DNA from: Allobosea sp. 117
GTDB lineage: Bacteria > Pseudomonadota > Alphaproteobacteria > Rhizobiales > Xanthobacteraceae
Length of the DNA: 64,000 nt
Assembly: GCF_000702305.1 (NCBI RefSeq)
Contig: NZ_JNLC01000013.1
Span: forward strand, 186,001 to 250,000
Direction: 5' to 3'
The notes below the pieces were generated by a model. That model was given only the letters and a program-made list of their open reading frames with translations, had not been told where the DNA came from and ran no database searches. Below, piece by piece: positions 39,612 through 48,883 of this stretch. The translations under genes were made by a program, and so were the position numbers. How positions within the stretch are numbered: the first letter of the stretch is position 1; each line of letters opens with the position of its first letter.

Positions 39612-41240
39612 TTTGTCCGCCAGCATCATGTCAGCCGCCTTTTCGCCGATCATGACCGTCGCCGCATGGGTGTTGCCGCGCACCACGCGCGGCATGATCG
39701 AGGCGTCGGCGACGCGCAGCCCGGTAACCCCGTTTACCCTGAGCCGAGGGTCGACGACGGCAGTGCCGTCCGCTCCCATCCGGCAGGTTCCGGCGGCATG
39801 GATGTCCGAGCCGGCCTTTTCGCGGATGAAGTCGATCAGTTCGGCGTCGCTGCGGACCTCGCATCCGGGCTGCAACTCGCCCGCAATATAGGGCTGGATC
39901 GCCGGCTGTTCGGTGATGCGCCGCACGAGGCGGATGCCGAACAGCATGGCGCCGATGTCGTAGTCGGTCTGGAAGAAATTGAACCGGATGGAGGGCGGCG
40001 CCGCCGGATCGGCCGAACGCAGGCGGACCGTGCCGCGCGCATCCGGATTGACGTGTTCCGGGCTGAAGCTGAAGCCGGAGAAGGGATGCGGACGCGCGCC
40101 CTCGATGCTGCGCTCCGCCACCGTCCAGGCCGCCATCGCCATCTGCACGTCGGGGCGGTCGAGCGCCGGATCGCTGCGGGCGAAGCCGCCGACATAGATG
40201 CCGGTCTCGGCAAGGTAGCCCGAGCGCAGGACCAGATACTGAAGGCCCGCCGCCATCTTGCGGGCAAAGCTGTTGGCGAGATCATTGACCGTGATCGGCC
40301 GCGTGCAGCGGAACATGAGCTGGATGCAGGTGTGATCCTGCAGATTGGCCCCGACCTCCCGCCGGTCGGCGACGCAGTCGATCCCGTGCGCCGCAAGCTG
40401 GTCGGCCGGGCCGATCCCTGAGAGCATGAGCAGTTGTGGCGAGGCGATGGTGCCGGCGCAGACCACCGTCTCGCGCGCCAGCGCCTCATAGACCTTGCCG
40501 CGCTGGAGGTAGCGGACGCCCCGCACCTCCCGGCCCGAGACGATGAGGCGCTCGGCGAGCGCATCCGTCACGATGCGCAGATTGGGCCGCCGCCGCGCCG
40601 GGGCGAGATAGCCCCGCGCCGCGCTCCAGCGCCGGCCCTTGTGGATGTTCATCTGATAGTAGCCGAAGCCGTCCTGCTCCCCGCCATTGAAGTCGGGATT
40701 GTCGGCCAGCCCCGCCTGCCGCGCGGCCGCGCACAGCGCGTTCGGCAGCTCGCGGGCGAAGGACTGGTCGGAGACCTTCAGGGGGCCGCCCACGCCATGA
40801 TAGGCATCGGCGCCGCGCGACTGGTCCTCGGCCTTCCTGAAGTAGGGCAGGATTTCGCTGTACGACCATCCGGTGCAGCCGGCCTTGGCCCAGTCGTCGA
40901 AATCGCGCCGGTTGCCGCGCACATACATCATGCCGTTGATCGACGAGGAGCCGCCGAGCGTCCTGCCGCGTGGCTGATAGCTGGTGCGCCCGTTGAGCCC
41001 CGGCTCCGGCTCGCTCTCATACATCCAGTTGTAGCGGCGGTCGGCGTAGAGCTTCGAATAGCCCATCGGCAGGTGGATCCACGGATTGCGGTCCGCCGGC
41101 CCCGCCTCGAGGAGCAGCACGCGGTGCCGGCCGTTCTCGCTCAGCCGGGCGGCGAGCACGCAACCCGCCGAGCCGGCGCCCACCACGATGAAGTCGTAGG
41201 AACCGCCGTCGAGCGGCCGGGCTCCGTCACTGCTGTCCAT
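39609..41240 (-). CDS. GMC-family FAD-dependent alcohol/choline-type dehydrogenase
   Basis: 543 aa. N-terminal FAD motif YDFIVVGAGSAGCVLAARLS, then LLEAGPADRNPWIHLPMGYS, the GMC signature PRGRTLGGSSSINGMMYVRG, and the C-terminal active-site region DIHAAGTCRMG with HAATVMIGEKAADMM. It oxidises a primary alcohol to aldehyde and passes electrons to the respiratory chain or a quinone. Last gene of a five-gene unit with a polyamine-type ABC importer, 37 nt after the permease, so it likely oxidises the imported substrate (inference). Confidence 0.92.
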   Translation of the reverse strand: MDSSDGARPLDGGSYDFIVVGAGSAGCVLAARLSENGRHRVLLLEAGPADRNPWIHLPMGYSKLYADRRYNWMYESEPEPGLNGRTSYQPRGRTLGGSSSINGMMYVRGNRRDFDDWAKAGCTGWSYSEILPYFRKAEDQSRGADAYHGVGGPLKVSDQSFARELPNALCAAARQAGLADNPDFNGGEQDGFGYYQMNIHKGRRWSAARGYLAPARRRPNLRIVTDALAERLIVSGREVRGVRYLQRGKVYEALARETVVCAGTIASPQLLMLSGIGPADQLAAHGIDCVADRREVGANLQDHTCIQLMFRCTRPITVNDLANSFARKMAAGLQYLVLRSGYLAETGIYVGGFARSDPALDRPDVQMAMAAWTVAERSIEGARPHPFSGFSFSPEHVNPDARGTVRLRSADPAAPPSIRFNFFQTDYDIGAMLFGIRLVRRITEQPAIQPYIAGELQPGCEVRSDAELIDFIREKAGSDIHAAGTCRMGADGTAVVDPRLRVNGVTGLRVADASIMPRVVRGNTHAATVMIGEKAADMMLADK

Positions 41241-41277
41241 TGTCGTCCTCGAGACGCAAGGGTCGCGATCGGGCGGC

Positions 41278-42081
41278 TCACGCGCTCCGTCGCCGCCGTT
41301 CGCCGCGCAGAAGCGCGACGACGGCTCCGACAGCGACGGCGATGAGCATGGTGGAGATCGCCGCCACGGTCGGGTCGATGTGGTCGCGCAGGGCGCTGAA
41401 CATCACTTTCGGCAAGGTGGCGTTGGACCCGCTGGTGATGAACATCGCCACCACCACCTCGTCGAGCGAGGTGACGAAGGCGAGCAGTCCGGCCGCGAAC
41501 AACGCCCCCTTGATGTTGGGGATGATGACGGTGCGCCAGATCGTCCAGCGCGAAGCCCCCAGGCTCTGCGCGGCGCGTTCGAGGTTGCGGTCGAAATCGG
41601 CGAAGGCGGCGGTCATGATCACATAGACCACCGGCATGGCGAGCGCGGCGTGGCCGAGGACGACCCCGGCATAGGTGCCGATCAGATCGAGCTTCGCCAG
41701 CAGGAAGAACAGGCCGATGGCGACCAGGATCGAAGGGATGATGGCCGGCATCAGCAGCACCGCGCCCACCGCGACCTGCGCGCGCGGCGGCAGATCGCGC
41801 GTGCCATAGGCGGCAAGCGTGCCGAGCGGCAGCGCGAGCGCGACGGTGAGCGCGCCGATCAGCAGCGAGGCCCGCGCCGCCTGCAGCCATGTCACGGATT
41901 CCCAGAAGCTCGCATACCAGCGCAACGAGAACTCGCGCGGCGGGAACTCCAGGAAGTCCGACGCCGAGAACGACATCGGCACGACGATGAGCGAAGGCGC
42001 GACGAGGAACGCCATCATCGCCAGCGCGAAGGCCCAGCCGAAGGCGGCGAGCAGCCGGTTCTGTCCGAATCCGTCCAGCAT
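41278..42081 (-). CDS. ABC transporter permease, spermidine/putrescine type (PotC-like)
   Basis: 267 aa, about 6 membrane helices. EAA loop: QSLGASRWTIWRTVIIPNIK, contacting the ATPase. Begins with a hydrophobic helix (FGWAFALAMMAFLVAPSLIV). Starts 10 nt after the first permease; both are needed for the translocation pore. Confidence 0.92.
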   Translation of the reverse strand: MLDGFGQNRLLAAFGWAFALAMMAFLVAPSLIVVPMSFSASDFLEFPPREFSLRWYASFWESVTWLQAARASLLIGALTVALALPLGTLAAYGTRDLPPRAQVAVGAVLLMPAIIPSILVAIGLFFLLAKLDLIGTYAGVVLGHAALAMPVVYVIMTAAFADFDRNLERAAQSLGASRWTIWRTVIIPNIKGALFAAGLLAFVTSLDEVVVAMFITSGSNATLPKVMFSALRDHIDPTVAAISTMLIAVAVGAVVALLRGERRRRSA

Positions 42082-42091
42082 CGAGGTCTCC

Positions 42092-42994
42092 TCAGCGTCG
42101 CAGCAGCAGCTTGCGAAGCGTGAGGCTCACGCCCAGCATCGCGAAGGTCGCGATCAGCAGCACCACGCCGATGGCGGCGGCCGCGCCGAAGTTGGAATAG
42201 GTCGACAGGCTGCGCGCGATGCGCATCGAGATCACCTGCACATTGCCGCCCCCCAGGATCGCCGGCGTCACGTAGAAGCCGAGGCTCATCACGAACACCA
42301 GCGTCGCGCCGGCGAGGATTCCCGGCAGCGCCAGCGGCAGGAACACGGTGCGGTAGGCATGGGCGCGCGAGGCGCCCATGCTCGCGGCGGCACGCATCAA
42401 GCCACGGTCGATGCCGCTCATGGCGCCGATCACCGGCAGCAGGAAGACGGGCAGCATGATGTGCGTCATGCCGAGCACGGTGGCGAAGGCGTTGAAGGCG
42501 AGCGGCAGCGGCTCGTCGATGAGACCGGCCTGCAGGAGCCAGCTATTGATCAGCCCGTTGCGCTGCAGGATCACCAGCCACGCATAGGCCCTGACCAGGA
42601 GCGAGGTCCAGAGCGGGAACAGGATGAAGGCGACGAACAGCGCCCGGGTGCGCTCCGGCAGGGAGACGATGAAGGTCGCGAGCGGCACGCCGAGCACGAG
42701 GCAGCACAGCACCGTCTGCAGGCTGACCGAGAAGGTGGTGACGAAGATGCGCCGATAGCTCACCTGTTCGGCGATGCGCTGGTAGTTCTCGCCGCTGATC
42801 TGGCCGGTATCGTTGAACAGCGACAGCCAGACCAGCCACAGGCACGGCAGCAGCACGAAGGCGAACACGATGGCGAGGCCGGGCGCCACGGGAAGGGCCG
42901 TCTCGAGCCAGCGGCGCAGGCGAAGCTTCGGCTCGCCTCCGGGGGCGGGAGCCGCGGTCATCGCGCCGGCCATGTCGGAACCTTGCGCGATCAT
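42092..42994 (-). CDS. ABC transporter permease, spermidine/putrescine type (PotB-like)
   Basis: 300 aa. Cytoplasmic Pro/Arg-rich head, TM1 LPVAPGLAIVFAFVLLPCLW, periplasmic domain, and the EAA loop AASMGASRAHAYRTVFLPLA. The start overlaps the stop of the ATPase gene (ATGA), so it is translationally coupled. Confidence 0.92.
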   Translation of the reverse strand: MIAQGSDMAGAMTAAPAPGGEPKLRLRRWLETALPVAPGLAIVFAFVLLPCLWLVWLSLFNDTGQISGENYQRIAEQVSYRRIFVTTFSVSLQTVLCCLVLGVPLATFIVSLPERTRALFVAFILFPLWTSLLVRAYAWLVILQRNGLINSWLLQAGLIDEPLPLAFNAFATVLGMTHIMLPVFLLPVIGAMSGIDRGLMRAAASMGASRAHAYRTVFLPLALPGILAGATLVFVMSLGFYVTPAILGGGNVQVISMRIARSLSTYSNFGAAAAIGVVLLIATFAMLGVSLTLRKLLLRR

Positions 42995-44112
42995 GCATCC
43001 GCCCTGACGTGATGAATGTCGGCGGCGCGCACGAAGAGGTCGATCTCGTCGCCCGACGCCAGGCTCGCCATGCGGGCCGCGGACGCCCGCTGCGCGCGCG
43101 CGCAGAAGCGCTCGCCCTCGGCCGTGTCGAGCTGCACCAGCCAGCTATCGCCCTGGAAGACGATGGCGTGGACCCGCGCACGCAGCGACAGGCACGCCTC
43201 GCCCGGTGCCGGGTCCAGCCGCAGATCCTCGCTGCGCAGCATGACGAGGTCGCGGCCCGGGCTTTCGGCGAGCGCGCCGCCCGTCAGCAGCCGTCCGGCC
43301 GCGGCGCGGGCGAACAGCACCGCCTCGCCGAGGAAGCGGGCGACGAACTCGCTGGACGGCTCGCGATAGATGCGCTCGGGCGTGTCCACCTGCACGATCT
43401 CCCCGCGGCTCATCACCGCGATGCGGTCCGCCATGGTCAGGGCTTCGCGCTGGTCGTGGGTGACATAGAGCGTGGTGATGTTCAGCTTGTCGTGCAGTTC
43501 GCGAATCTCGATCTGCATCTCCTCGCGCAGCGACTTGTCGAGCGCGGAGAGCGGCTCGTCCATGAGCAGCACGGCCGGCTCGTAGACGATGGCCCGCGCG
43601 AGCGCGACGCGCTGGCGCTGGCCGCCGGAGAGCGCATCGATCCGCCGATCCTCGAAGCCGGCCAGCTTCACGGTGGCCAGCGCCTCCGCAGCACGGGCGC
43701 GCGCCTCCCGGCGCGGCACGCCGCGCAGGTTGAGCGGATACATTACGTTGTCGATGACGCTCATGTGCGGGAACAGCGCGTAGTTCTGGAACACGACGCC
43801 GAAGCCGCGGGCGTTGGCCGGGACGGGTGCGATGTCCCGTCCCTGAAGGATGATCGCCCCCTCGTCGATCTGGACGAAGCCGGCAAGCGCCATGAGCAGC
43901 GTGCTCTTGCCCGAGCCCGACGAGCCGAGGATGGCGACGAACTCGCCCGGCTCCACGCTGAGGCTGACCCGCCGCAGCGCGGTCTGATCGCCATATCGCT
44001 TGGTGATGTTGCGGATTTCGATCGCCTGCGCGGATGCGCGGGCGATCTCACCGGTGGACTTCGGCGCCATAAGCCGCCCCCTACGCATCGCCGGCCTCGC
44101 CCCCTGCCTCAT
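42991..44112 (-). CDS. ABC transporter ATPase, PotA-like
   Basis: 373 aa as drawn (ATGA overlap with the binding-protein stop); an internal ATG at 44070 giving 359 aa is an equally good start. Walker A GSSGSGKST, Q-loop VVFQNYALFPHM, signature LSGGQRQRVALARA, Walker B AVLLMDEPLSALD, H-loop TLYVTHDQREAL, and a C-terminal TOBE domain. Drives uptake through the two PotB/PotC-like permeases. Confidence 0.92.
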   Translation of the reverse strand: MRQGARPAMRRGRLMAPKSTGEIARASAQAIEIRNITKRYGDQTALRRVSLSVEPGEFVAILGSSGSGKSTLLMALAGFVQIDEGAIILQGRDIAPVPANARGFGVVFQNYALFPHMSVIDNVMYPLNLRGVPRREARARAAEALATVKLAGFEDRRIDALSGGQRQRVALARAIVYEPAVLLMDEPLSALDKSLREEMQIEIRELHDKLNITTLYVTHDQREALTMADRIAVMSRGEIVQVDTPERIYREPSSEFVARFLGEAVLFARAAAGRLLTGGALAESPGRDLVMLRSEDLRLDPAPGEACLSLRARVHAIVFQGDSWLVQLDTAEGERFCARAQRASAARMASLASGDEIDLFVRAADIHHVRADA

Positions 44113-45161
44113 TCGGTCATCATGTCTTCGTAGAGCGCCTTGATGCGATCATTGTTCTTCGCCCACCAGCCGATGTCCTGGATGATCAGCCTGTCGCGAT
44201 AATCCGGATGGGTGGGCAGCAGCCGGGCGGTCTCCGGCGGGATGATGCCGACCTCGAAGGCCTCGGGGATGACCGGCCCGTAGGTGATGAATTTGGTAAG
44301 TTCGGCCTGCGACTTCGCGTTGGACATCGCGCCGATCATCTTCATCGCCAGTTCCTTGTTCGGCGCGCCTTTCGGCACGGCGAAGCAGTCAGTGGCGAGG
44401 ATGCCTTGGTTGAAGGTGTAGTCGGTCTTGCCGCCCGCCTTCTTCGCGCTCTGGAACCGCCCGTTCCAGCCGGTCGACATGTCGACTTCGCCGTCCTGCA
44501 TCAGTTGGGCATGCTGGGCGCCGGACGACCACCACACCGCGATGTTCGGCTTGAGGGTGCGGATTCTGTCGAGCGCGCGCTTGATGCCCTCGTCGGTGGA
44601 CATGACCTTGTAGAGGTCGGCCGGCGCGACGCCGTCGCCGAGCAGGGCGACCTCGATCTGCGTCTCGGCGTTGCCGCGCATGGCGCGCTTGCCGGGGAAG
44701 GCCTTGGTGTCGAAGAAATCCTTCCAGCCCGCCGGCGCCTTGGCCGGATAGGTCTTGGTGTTCCACGCGAGCACGGTGGCGTAGCCATAGATGCCCACAC
44801 AGAAGGGCGAGGTCGTGCCGGGCATGAATTTCGACTTGTCGACGACCGAATAGTCGATGGGCTCGAGGATGCCCTCGCGGCCGCCCAGTTCGGCCTCATA
44901 GGCGGACAGGAAGACGATGTCGGAGGTCACCCGGCCCGCGCCCGCCTGCAGGCGCACCGCGGGCAGGCCCTCATCGGTGGTTTCCTCGCGCACCGTGATG
45001 CCGAGCGTCGCGGCGGCGGGACCCCAGAGGGCGGCGCGACCGCCATCCTTCACCGAGCCGCCGGGCGTCAGCACCGTGACCGTGCCGCCGGCGAAGGCGG
45101 GCGTGGCGAGCGCGAGCGCACATACGCCCGCCGCAAGGAGAGGCTTCACCCATGTCCGCAT
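44109..45161 (-). CDS. Periplasmic substrate-binding protein of a polyamine/alcohol-amine type ABC importer
   Basis: 350 aa. Signal peptide MRTWVKPLLAAGVCALALAT with cleavage near PAFAGG. Family-1 (PotD/thiamine/Fe-type) fold: GGTVTVLTPGGSVKDGGRAA, SPFCVGIYGYATVLAWNTKT, STGWNGRFQSAKKAGG. AAGGGAA precedes the ATG. First gene of the five-gene unit ending in the GMC dehydrogenase. The ligand is unknown. The promoter carries the ACAAC-N4-GTTGT site at 45207. Confidence 0.88.
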   Translation of the reverse strand: MRTWVKPLLAAGVCALALATPAFAGGTVTVLTPGGSVKDGGRAALWGPAAATLGITVREETTDEGLPAVRLQAGAGRVTSDIVFLSAYEAELGGREGILEPIDYSVVDKSKFMPGTTSPFCVGIYGYATVLAWNTKTYPAKAPAGWKDFFDTKAFPGKRAMRGNAETQIEVALLGDGVAPADLYKVMSTDEGIKRALDRIRTLKPNIAVWWSSGAQHAQLMQDGEVDMSTGWNGRFQSAKKAGGKTDYTFNQGILATDCFAVPKGAPNKELAMKMIGAMSNAKSQAELTKFITYGPVIPEAFEVGIIPPETARLLPTHPDYRDRLIIQDIGWWAKNNDRIKALYEDMMTE

Positions 45162-45206
45162 TGCAGTTCCCTTTGTTGGCCTGGAGGTTCATTTTTTGAT
45201 TTATAT

Positions 45207-45220
45207 ACAACGTTTGTTGT
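45207..45220. promoter_or_regulatory. Palindromic operator ACAAC-GTTT-GTTGT
   Basis: Perfect 5-bp arms with a 4-base spacer in the divergent gap between the ABC operon and iclR2 (45162-45388). The same arms and spacing occur at 46239-46252 before the ThuA-like gene. Likely site of the adjacent IclR regulator. Confidence 0.6.
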
Positions 45221-45388
45221 TTTGAACCTACGAATGGCCGGAACGGACTGTCAAGCCCGCGGCATGAAATTGGCGAGGTTCCTTTCCCGAGAACGCCTCC
45301 GAGGACAGTTTGACACAGCGACGCCACCGCGGCTATCGAAGTGCTGCATCAGCATGTTGATCATAGGTCAACGAAGAGGACGCAGTGA

Positions 45389-46189
45389 ATGCCCAAATCG
45401 ACCAAGACGATCGAGACGGGCGAGGCGCCGGCCGGCCACATCCAGAGCCTGGAGAAGGGGTTGCGGATCCTCGACGAGATCATCTCCGCGCCCGCGCCGG
45501 TGAAGCTCGCCGAGATCATCAAGCGATTCGACATGGACAAGGCGTCGGCGTTCCGCTTCCTGCAGACCCTCGAATACCGGGGCTTTCTCCGCAAGAACGC
45601 GGAAACCAAGGAGTATGAGGTCGGCGGCCGCCTCTATTACTGGGCCTCGCAGCTCAGGCAGAAGACCCGCATCATCGACGCCTATCACGGTCAGCTTGAG
45701 CGCCTGGCGAACCTGACGCAGCAGACGGCGCATCTCGGCCTGCTGGTGAACGACCGGGTACTGCTGGCCGATTTCGCCCATTCCAACTCGATCGTCTCGA
45801 TCCAGCACTCGATCGGCGGCGTGGAGCCCATCCATGCCTCGGCCGCGGCGAAGGCCATCGTCGCCTTTCTGCCGAAGGATCGGCGCGAGCGCATGGTCGA
45901 GGCCAACGAATTCATCAAGTTCACCGACCGCACCATCACCACCAGGGCCGAACTGATGATGGACCTGGAGATGTGCCGCGAGCGCGGCTATGCGGTCGAT
46001 GCCGGCGAATCCTATGGCGGCCTGCATTGCGTGGCGCGCCCCGTATTCGACGCGCAGGGCGAGCCGGTGGCCTCCGTCGGCATCTCCACCGTCACTGCGC
46101 TGGTGGGCTCGGATTCCGACCATTTCCGCCGCATCACCTCCGCGCTCGAACTCATCGCCGGCGAAATCTCCCGCGACCTCGCGGACTGA
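45389..46189 (+). CDS. IclR-family transcriptional regulator 2
   Basis: 266 aa. Winged helix in residues about 18-80 (IQSLEKGLRILDEIISAPAP, KASAFRFLQTLEYRGFLRKN) and an IclR effector domain (HASAAAKAIVAFLPKD, GYAVDAGESYGGLHCVARPV). GAGGAC precedes the ATG. Divergent from the ABC/GMC operon and just upstream of the ThuA-like gene, both carrying the shared palindrome. Confidence 0.92.
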   Translation: MPKSTKTIETGEAPAGHIQSLEKGLRILDEIISAPAPVKLAEIIKRFDMDKASAFRFLQTLEYRGFLRKNAETKEYEVGGRLYYWASQLRQKTRIIDAYHGQLERLANLTQQTAHLGLLVNDRVLLADFAHSNSIVSIQHSIGGVEPIHASAAAKAIVAFLPKDRRERMVEANEFIKFTDRTITTRAELMMDLEMCRERGYAVDAGESYGGLHCVARPVFDAQGEPVASVGISTVTALVGSDSDHFRRITSALELIAGEISRDLAD

Positions 46190-46238
46190 GCGGTAAGGGC
46201 TGCAGTCCGCTTGACAGCGCGCGTCCTCGACAAATAGA

Positions 46239-46252
46239 ACAACAAATGTTGT
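46239..46252. promoter_or_regulatory. Palindromic operator ACAAC-AAAT-GTTGT
   Basis: Same arms and spacing as 45207-45220, 67 nt before the ThuA-like start codon, in the gap after iclR2. Confidence 0.6.
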
Positions 46253-46318
46253 CTATGACTCAACATCTGGAACAAGGGCCCGCTTGAACCGGAGTGGGGT
46301 CGGCACCGGAGAGGCGTC

Positions 46319-46957
46319 ATGAAACGTTGCTTGATTATTTCCGGTGGCTACGAGCCCCACCGGCCGCATGAGGCCGCCCACCGCGTCGCCGACCTGCTGG
46401 TGGACGAGTTCGAGGTCACCCACTCCTCGCGCCTCGAAAGCTATGCCGAGGAGGATCTTCACGCCTACGACCTGATCGTGCCGAACTGGACGCTCGGCGA
46501 GATGAGCGTGGAGACCAGCAAGCGGCTGTGGGACGCCATCGCCTCGGGCGTCGGCCTCGGTGGCTTTCATGGCGGCATGCTCGACGGCTTCCGCGGCAAT
46601 GAGCGCTTCCGCTTCATGGCCGGCGGTTCCTATGTCGCCGAGCCCGGCGGCGTGCGCGACTATCGCGTCGAAATCCTCGATCGCGACGATCCGATCACCG
46701 CGGGCATCCCGGATTTCGACTATCGCTCCGAGCAGTATTACCTGCACGTCGACCCGGCCGCTGAGGTGCTGGCGGTGACCTGCTTCTCCGCGACGCCCTA
46801 TCCCTGGCTCGAGGGCGTCGCGATGCCGGTGGTCTGGAAAAAGCCGTTCGGCTCCGGCCGCGTCTTCGTCAGCGCGCTCGGCCATGTGCCGGACGAGTTC
46901 GACTGCACGGAAATGCGCACCGTGCTGGCGCGCGGGCTGCGCTGGGCGGCCCGCTGA
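46319..46957 (+). CDS. ThuA-like domain protein
   Basis: 212 aa, class I glutamine-amidotransferase-like fold. Start MKRCLIISGGYEPHRPHEAA, then VGLGGFHGGMLDGFRGNERF (the ThuA GG-x-H-GG turn), YYLHVDPAAEVLAVT, and PVVWKKPFGSGRVFVSALGH. ThuA is tied to trehalose and disaccharide use in rhizobia; the family is otherwise poorly known. GGAGAGG precedes the ATG. Shares its operator with the ABC/GMC operon, so it likely acts on the same compound (inference). Confidence 0.85.
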   Translation: MKRCLIISGGYEPHRPHEAAHRVADLLVDEFEVTHSSRLESYAEEDLHAYDLIVPNWTLGEMSVETSKRLWDAIASGVGLGGFHGGMLDGFRGNERFRFMAGGSYVAEPGGVRDYRVEILDRDDPITAGIPDFDYRSEQYYLHVDPAAEVLAVTCFSATPYPWLEGVAMPVVWKKPFGSGRVFVSALGHVPDEFDCTEMRTVLARGLRWAAR

Positions 46958-47038
46958 GCAGGCCTTCCCGGCAGCGGTCTGCGCTGCCCCATCTGCCTAT
47001 CCCCGACATCCGACGTCATCGCCGCCCCGGAGCGTGCC

Positions 47039-48157
47039 GTGCATCCTTGCGTCTATATTCTGGCCGTCACCACCTTCGCCATGGCGACCACGGAGTTCGG
47101 CATCGTCGGCATCATCCCGCGCATCGCCCTCGAATTCTCGCTGTCGCTGCCCGAGGCGGGGCGGGTGGTCAGCGTCTATGCGCTGGCGATGATCGGGGGC
47201 GCGGTCGGCATCAACCTCATCGGCCAGCGCCTACGGGTGCGCACGATTCTCGTCTACGGCATCCTGCTCTTCGCGGTGGCCAATCTGCTGTCCGCCCTCG
47301 CTCCGAGCTATCCGCTGCTCATCGCCGGGCGGGTACTCTCCGGCCTTGCGCAGGGCGCGGTCTATGGCCTCGGCACGGCGGCCGCGGCCGTGATGGTGGA
47401 GCGCGCGCGCGCCACGCAGGCGGTCTCGATCGTCTTCATCGGCCCCACGGCCGCCATGGTGCTCGGCGTGCCCCTCGCGGCGCTGGTGGGCGATGGCGAG
47501 AACTGGCGACTGGTCTTCGCCGCCATCGGCGGCGTGGCGGCGCTCGCCTTCCTCGCGCTGCACAGGATCATGCCGGATGCCGGCGACCTCGAGGTCGCCC
47601 CGGCCCGGCATCTCGTCGCGCTGCTCGGCAACCGCCGCCTTATTGCCGTCTATGCGGTCACCATTCTCGGCTTCGGCGGTTCGTCGATGGCCTTCACCTA
47701 TTTTCCCGCGCTGCTGCGCCAGGACGGCGTCGGCACCGGCTCCTTCATGACGGTGTTCGGGTTCGGCACGGTCGCCGGCAACCTGATCGCCGGCCGCCTC
47801 AGCGACCGGATCGGGTTCGCAATCCCCACGCTGGCCGCGCTGGCCGGAGTGGCCGGCTGCCTGCTGGCCCTCACGCGCGTCATCGACCTCCCGGTGCTGC
47901 TGACCATCACCCTCTTCCTGTGGGGTCTCTGCGCCTTCAGCCTGCCCGCGCTGCTGCAGACGGAAGCCGTGATGGCGGCAAAGGCCAGCGGATTGTCGGC
48001 GGCTGCGTCGAGCCTCAACACCGCCGCGTTCAATGTCGGGATCGGCGCCGCCGCGTTCCTCTCCGGCGTGCTGATCGAAACGTCGGGCATCGACATCGTT
48101 CCGATCGCAGGCGCGTTACTCGCAGGATTGGCCTTCGTTCTCGCGGCAACACTCTGA
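47039..48157 (+). CDS. MFS transporter, DHA1 (AraJ/YdhP-like) family
   Basis: 372 aa, about 12 membrane helices. It starts with GTG (CGGAG just upstream): MHPCVYILAVTTFAMATTEF. The family motif MATTEFGIVGIIPRIALEFS is typical of AraJ/YdhP sugar or drug efflux proteins; GRVLSGLAQGAVYGLG is motif C-like. It follows ThuA by 81 nt and may belong to that unit. Direction of transport cannot be read. The 170 bp after it hold nothing I can support. Confidence 0.88.
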   Translation: MHPCVYILAVTTFAMATTEFGIVGIIPRIALEFSLSLPEAGRVVSVYALAMIGGAVGINLIGQRLRVRTILVYGILLFAVANLLSALAPSYPLLIAGRVLSGLAQGAVYGLGTAAAAVMVERARATQAVSIVFIGPTAAMVLGVPLAALVGDGENWRLVFAAIGGVAALAFLALHRIMPDAGDLEVAPARHLVALLGNRRLIAVYAVTILGFGGSSMAFTYFPALLRQDGVGTGSFMTVFGFGTVAGNLIAGRLSDRIGFAIPTLAALAGVAGCLLALTRVIDLPVLLTITLFLWGLCAFSLPALLQTEAVMAAKASGLSAAASSLNTAAFNVGIGAAAFLSGVLIETSGIDIVPIAGALLAGLAFVLAATL

Positions 48158-48327
48158 GTGGCGGGACGCGCACCAGCCAAACTGTCCAAATATCGGACGA
48201 GCATGGCGCGCAGCCACCGGCCGTGAGCCAGGCGCCGACGGCGATCGCCGATGTCACTCGTTCGAGATGCTGCCACGGCGCCGCATGCGTTTGGGTGTCC
48301 CGGCGCACGTCGCCATTGTTTGCTGGA

Positions 48328-48639
48328 TCATCCAGCCGATGGCTCGGCGCGCAGCTTCCTTGCTGCGTAACGCGCATCGCGCCGCACCTTGGCGCTGGCC
48401 TCATCCGCGGCGGCCTCCCGGGCGACGGCTTCCTGCCGAGCCTTCTCCTTCGCCGCTTCCGCGTTCTGCCGCTCGGTTTGCCGGGCTGTTCGCGCCTCGT
48501 CGATGGTCCGGCGTTCCGCAGCTCTCGCAATAACCACAGGATCATCGGTACCGGGGCGAGCCGCAAGCTTCGCGATCATGCGCGCCTTGGCAGCGACAGC
48601 GTTTTTCTGCCGGTCTTGGAAGCTATCGATGTTCTTCAT
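48328..48639 (-). CDS. DUF6481-type small coiled-coil protein
   Basis: 103 aa from the ATG at 48639. MKNIDSFQDRQKNAVAAKAR is the conserved head of the family; the rest is an Ala/Glu/Arg-rich helix with RDARYAARK near the end. Charged, probably nucleic-acid- or ribosome-associated, but no function is known. One-base overlap (TGATG) with the upstream small gene. Alphaproteobacteria often place it beside cspA, as here. Confidence 0.85.
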   Translation of the reverse strand: MKNIDSFQDRQKNAVAAKARMIAKLAARPGTDDPVVIARAAERRTIDEARTARQTERQNAEAAKEKARQEAVAREAAADEASAKVRRDARYAARKLRAEPSAG

Positions 48640-48842
48640 CACTGCCCTGTATCGTGCGAACCTGCGTGTACCTTCGTCTCGTCGTCGATCATCGATTCGA
48701 CGGCGCCGATGGCGATCTCAAGATTGGCGATTTTCTGAAGCGCCTTGTCGGACGGGCCGGTATTGACTTCAGCCGCTGCGGCAAGCAGCTCACGCTGTAG
48801 GAGCAGCAACCGGCTGTGGAGGGTCTCAAGCTTGGATATCAT
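48639..48842 (-). CDS. Small helical protein, 67 aa
   Basis: MISKLETLHSRLLLLQRELL then AAAAEVNTGPSDKALQKIAN, ending SHDTGQ. Predicted mostly helical with heptad leucines. Its stop overlaps the start of the DUF6481 gene, so translation is coupled. I do not recognise a family. Confidence 0.7.
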   Translation of the reverse strand: MISKLETLHSRLLLLQRELLAAAAEVNTGPSDKALQKIANLEIAIGAVESMIDDETKVHAGSHDTGQ

Positions 48843-48883
48843 GGGATCCGTTTACTTCAGCAGTGAGGGGCAACAGGCGGGTG

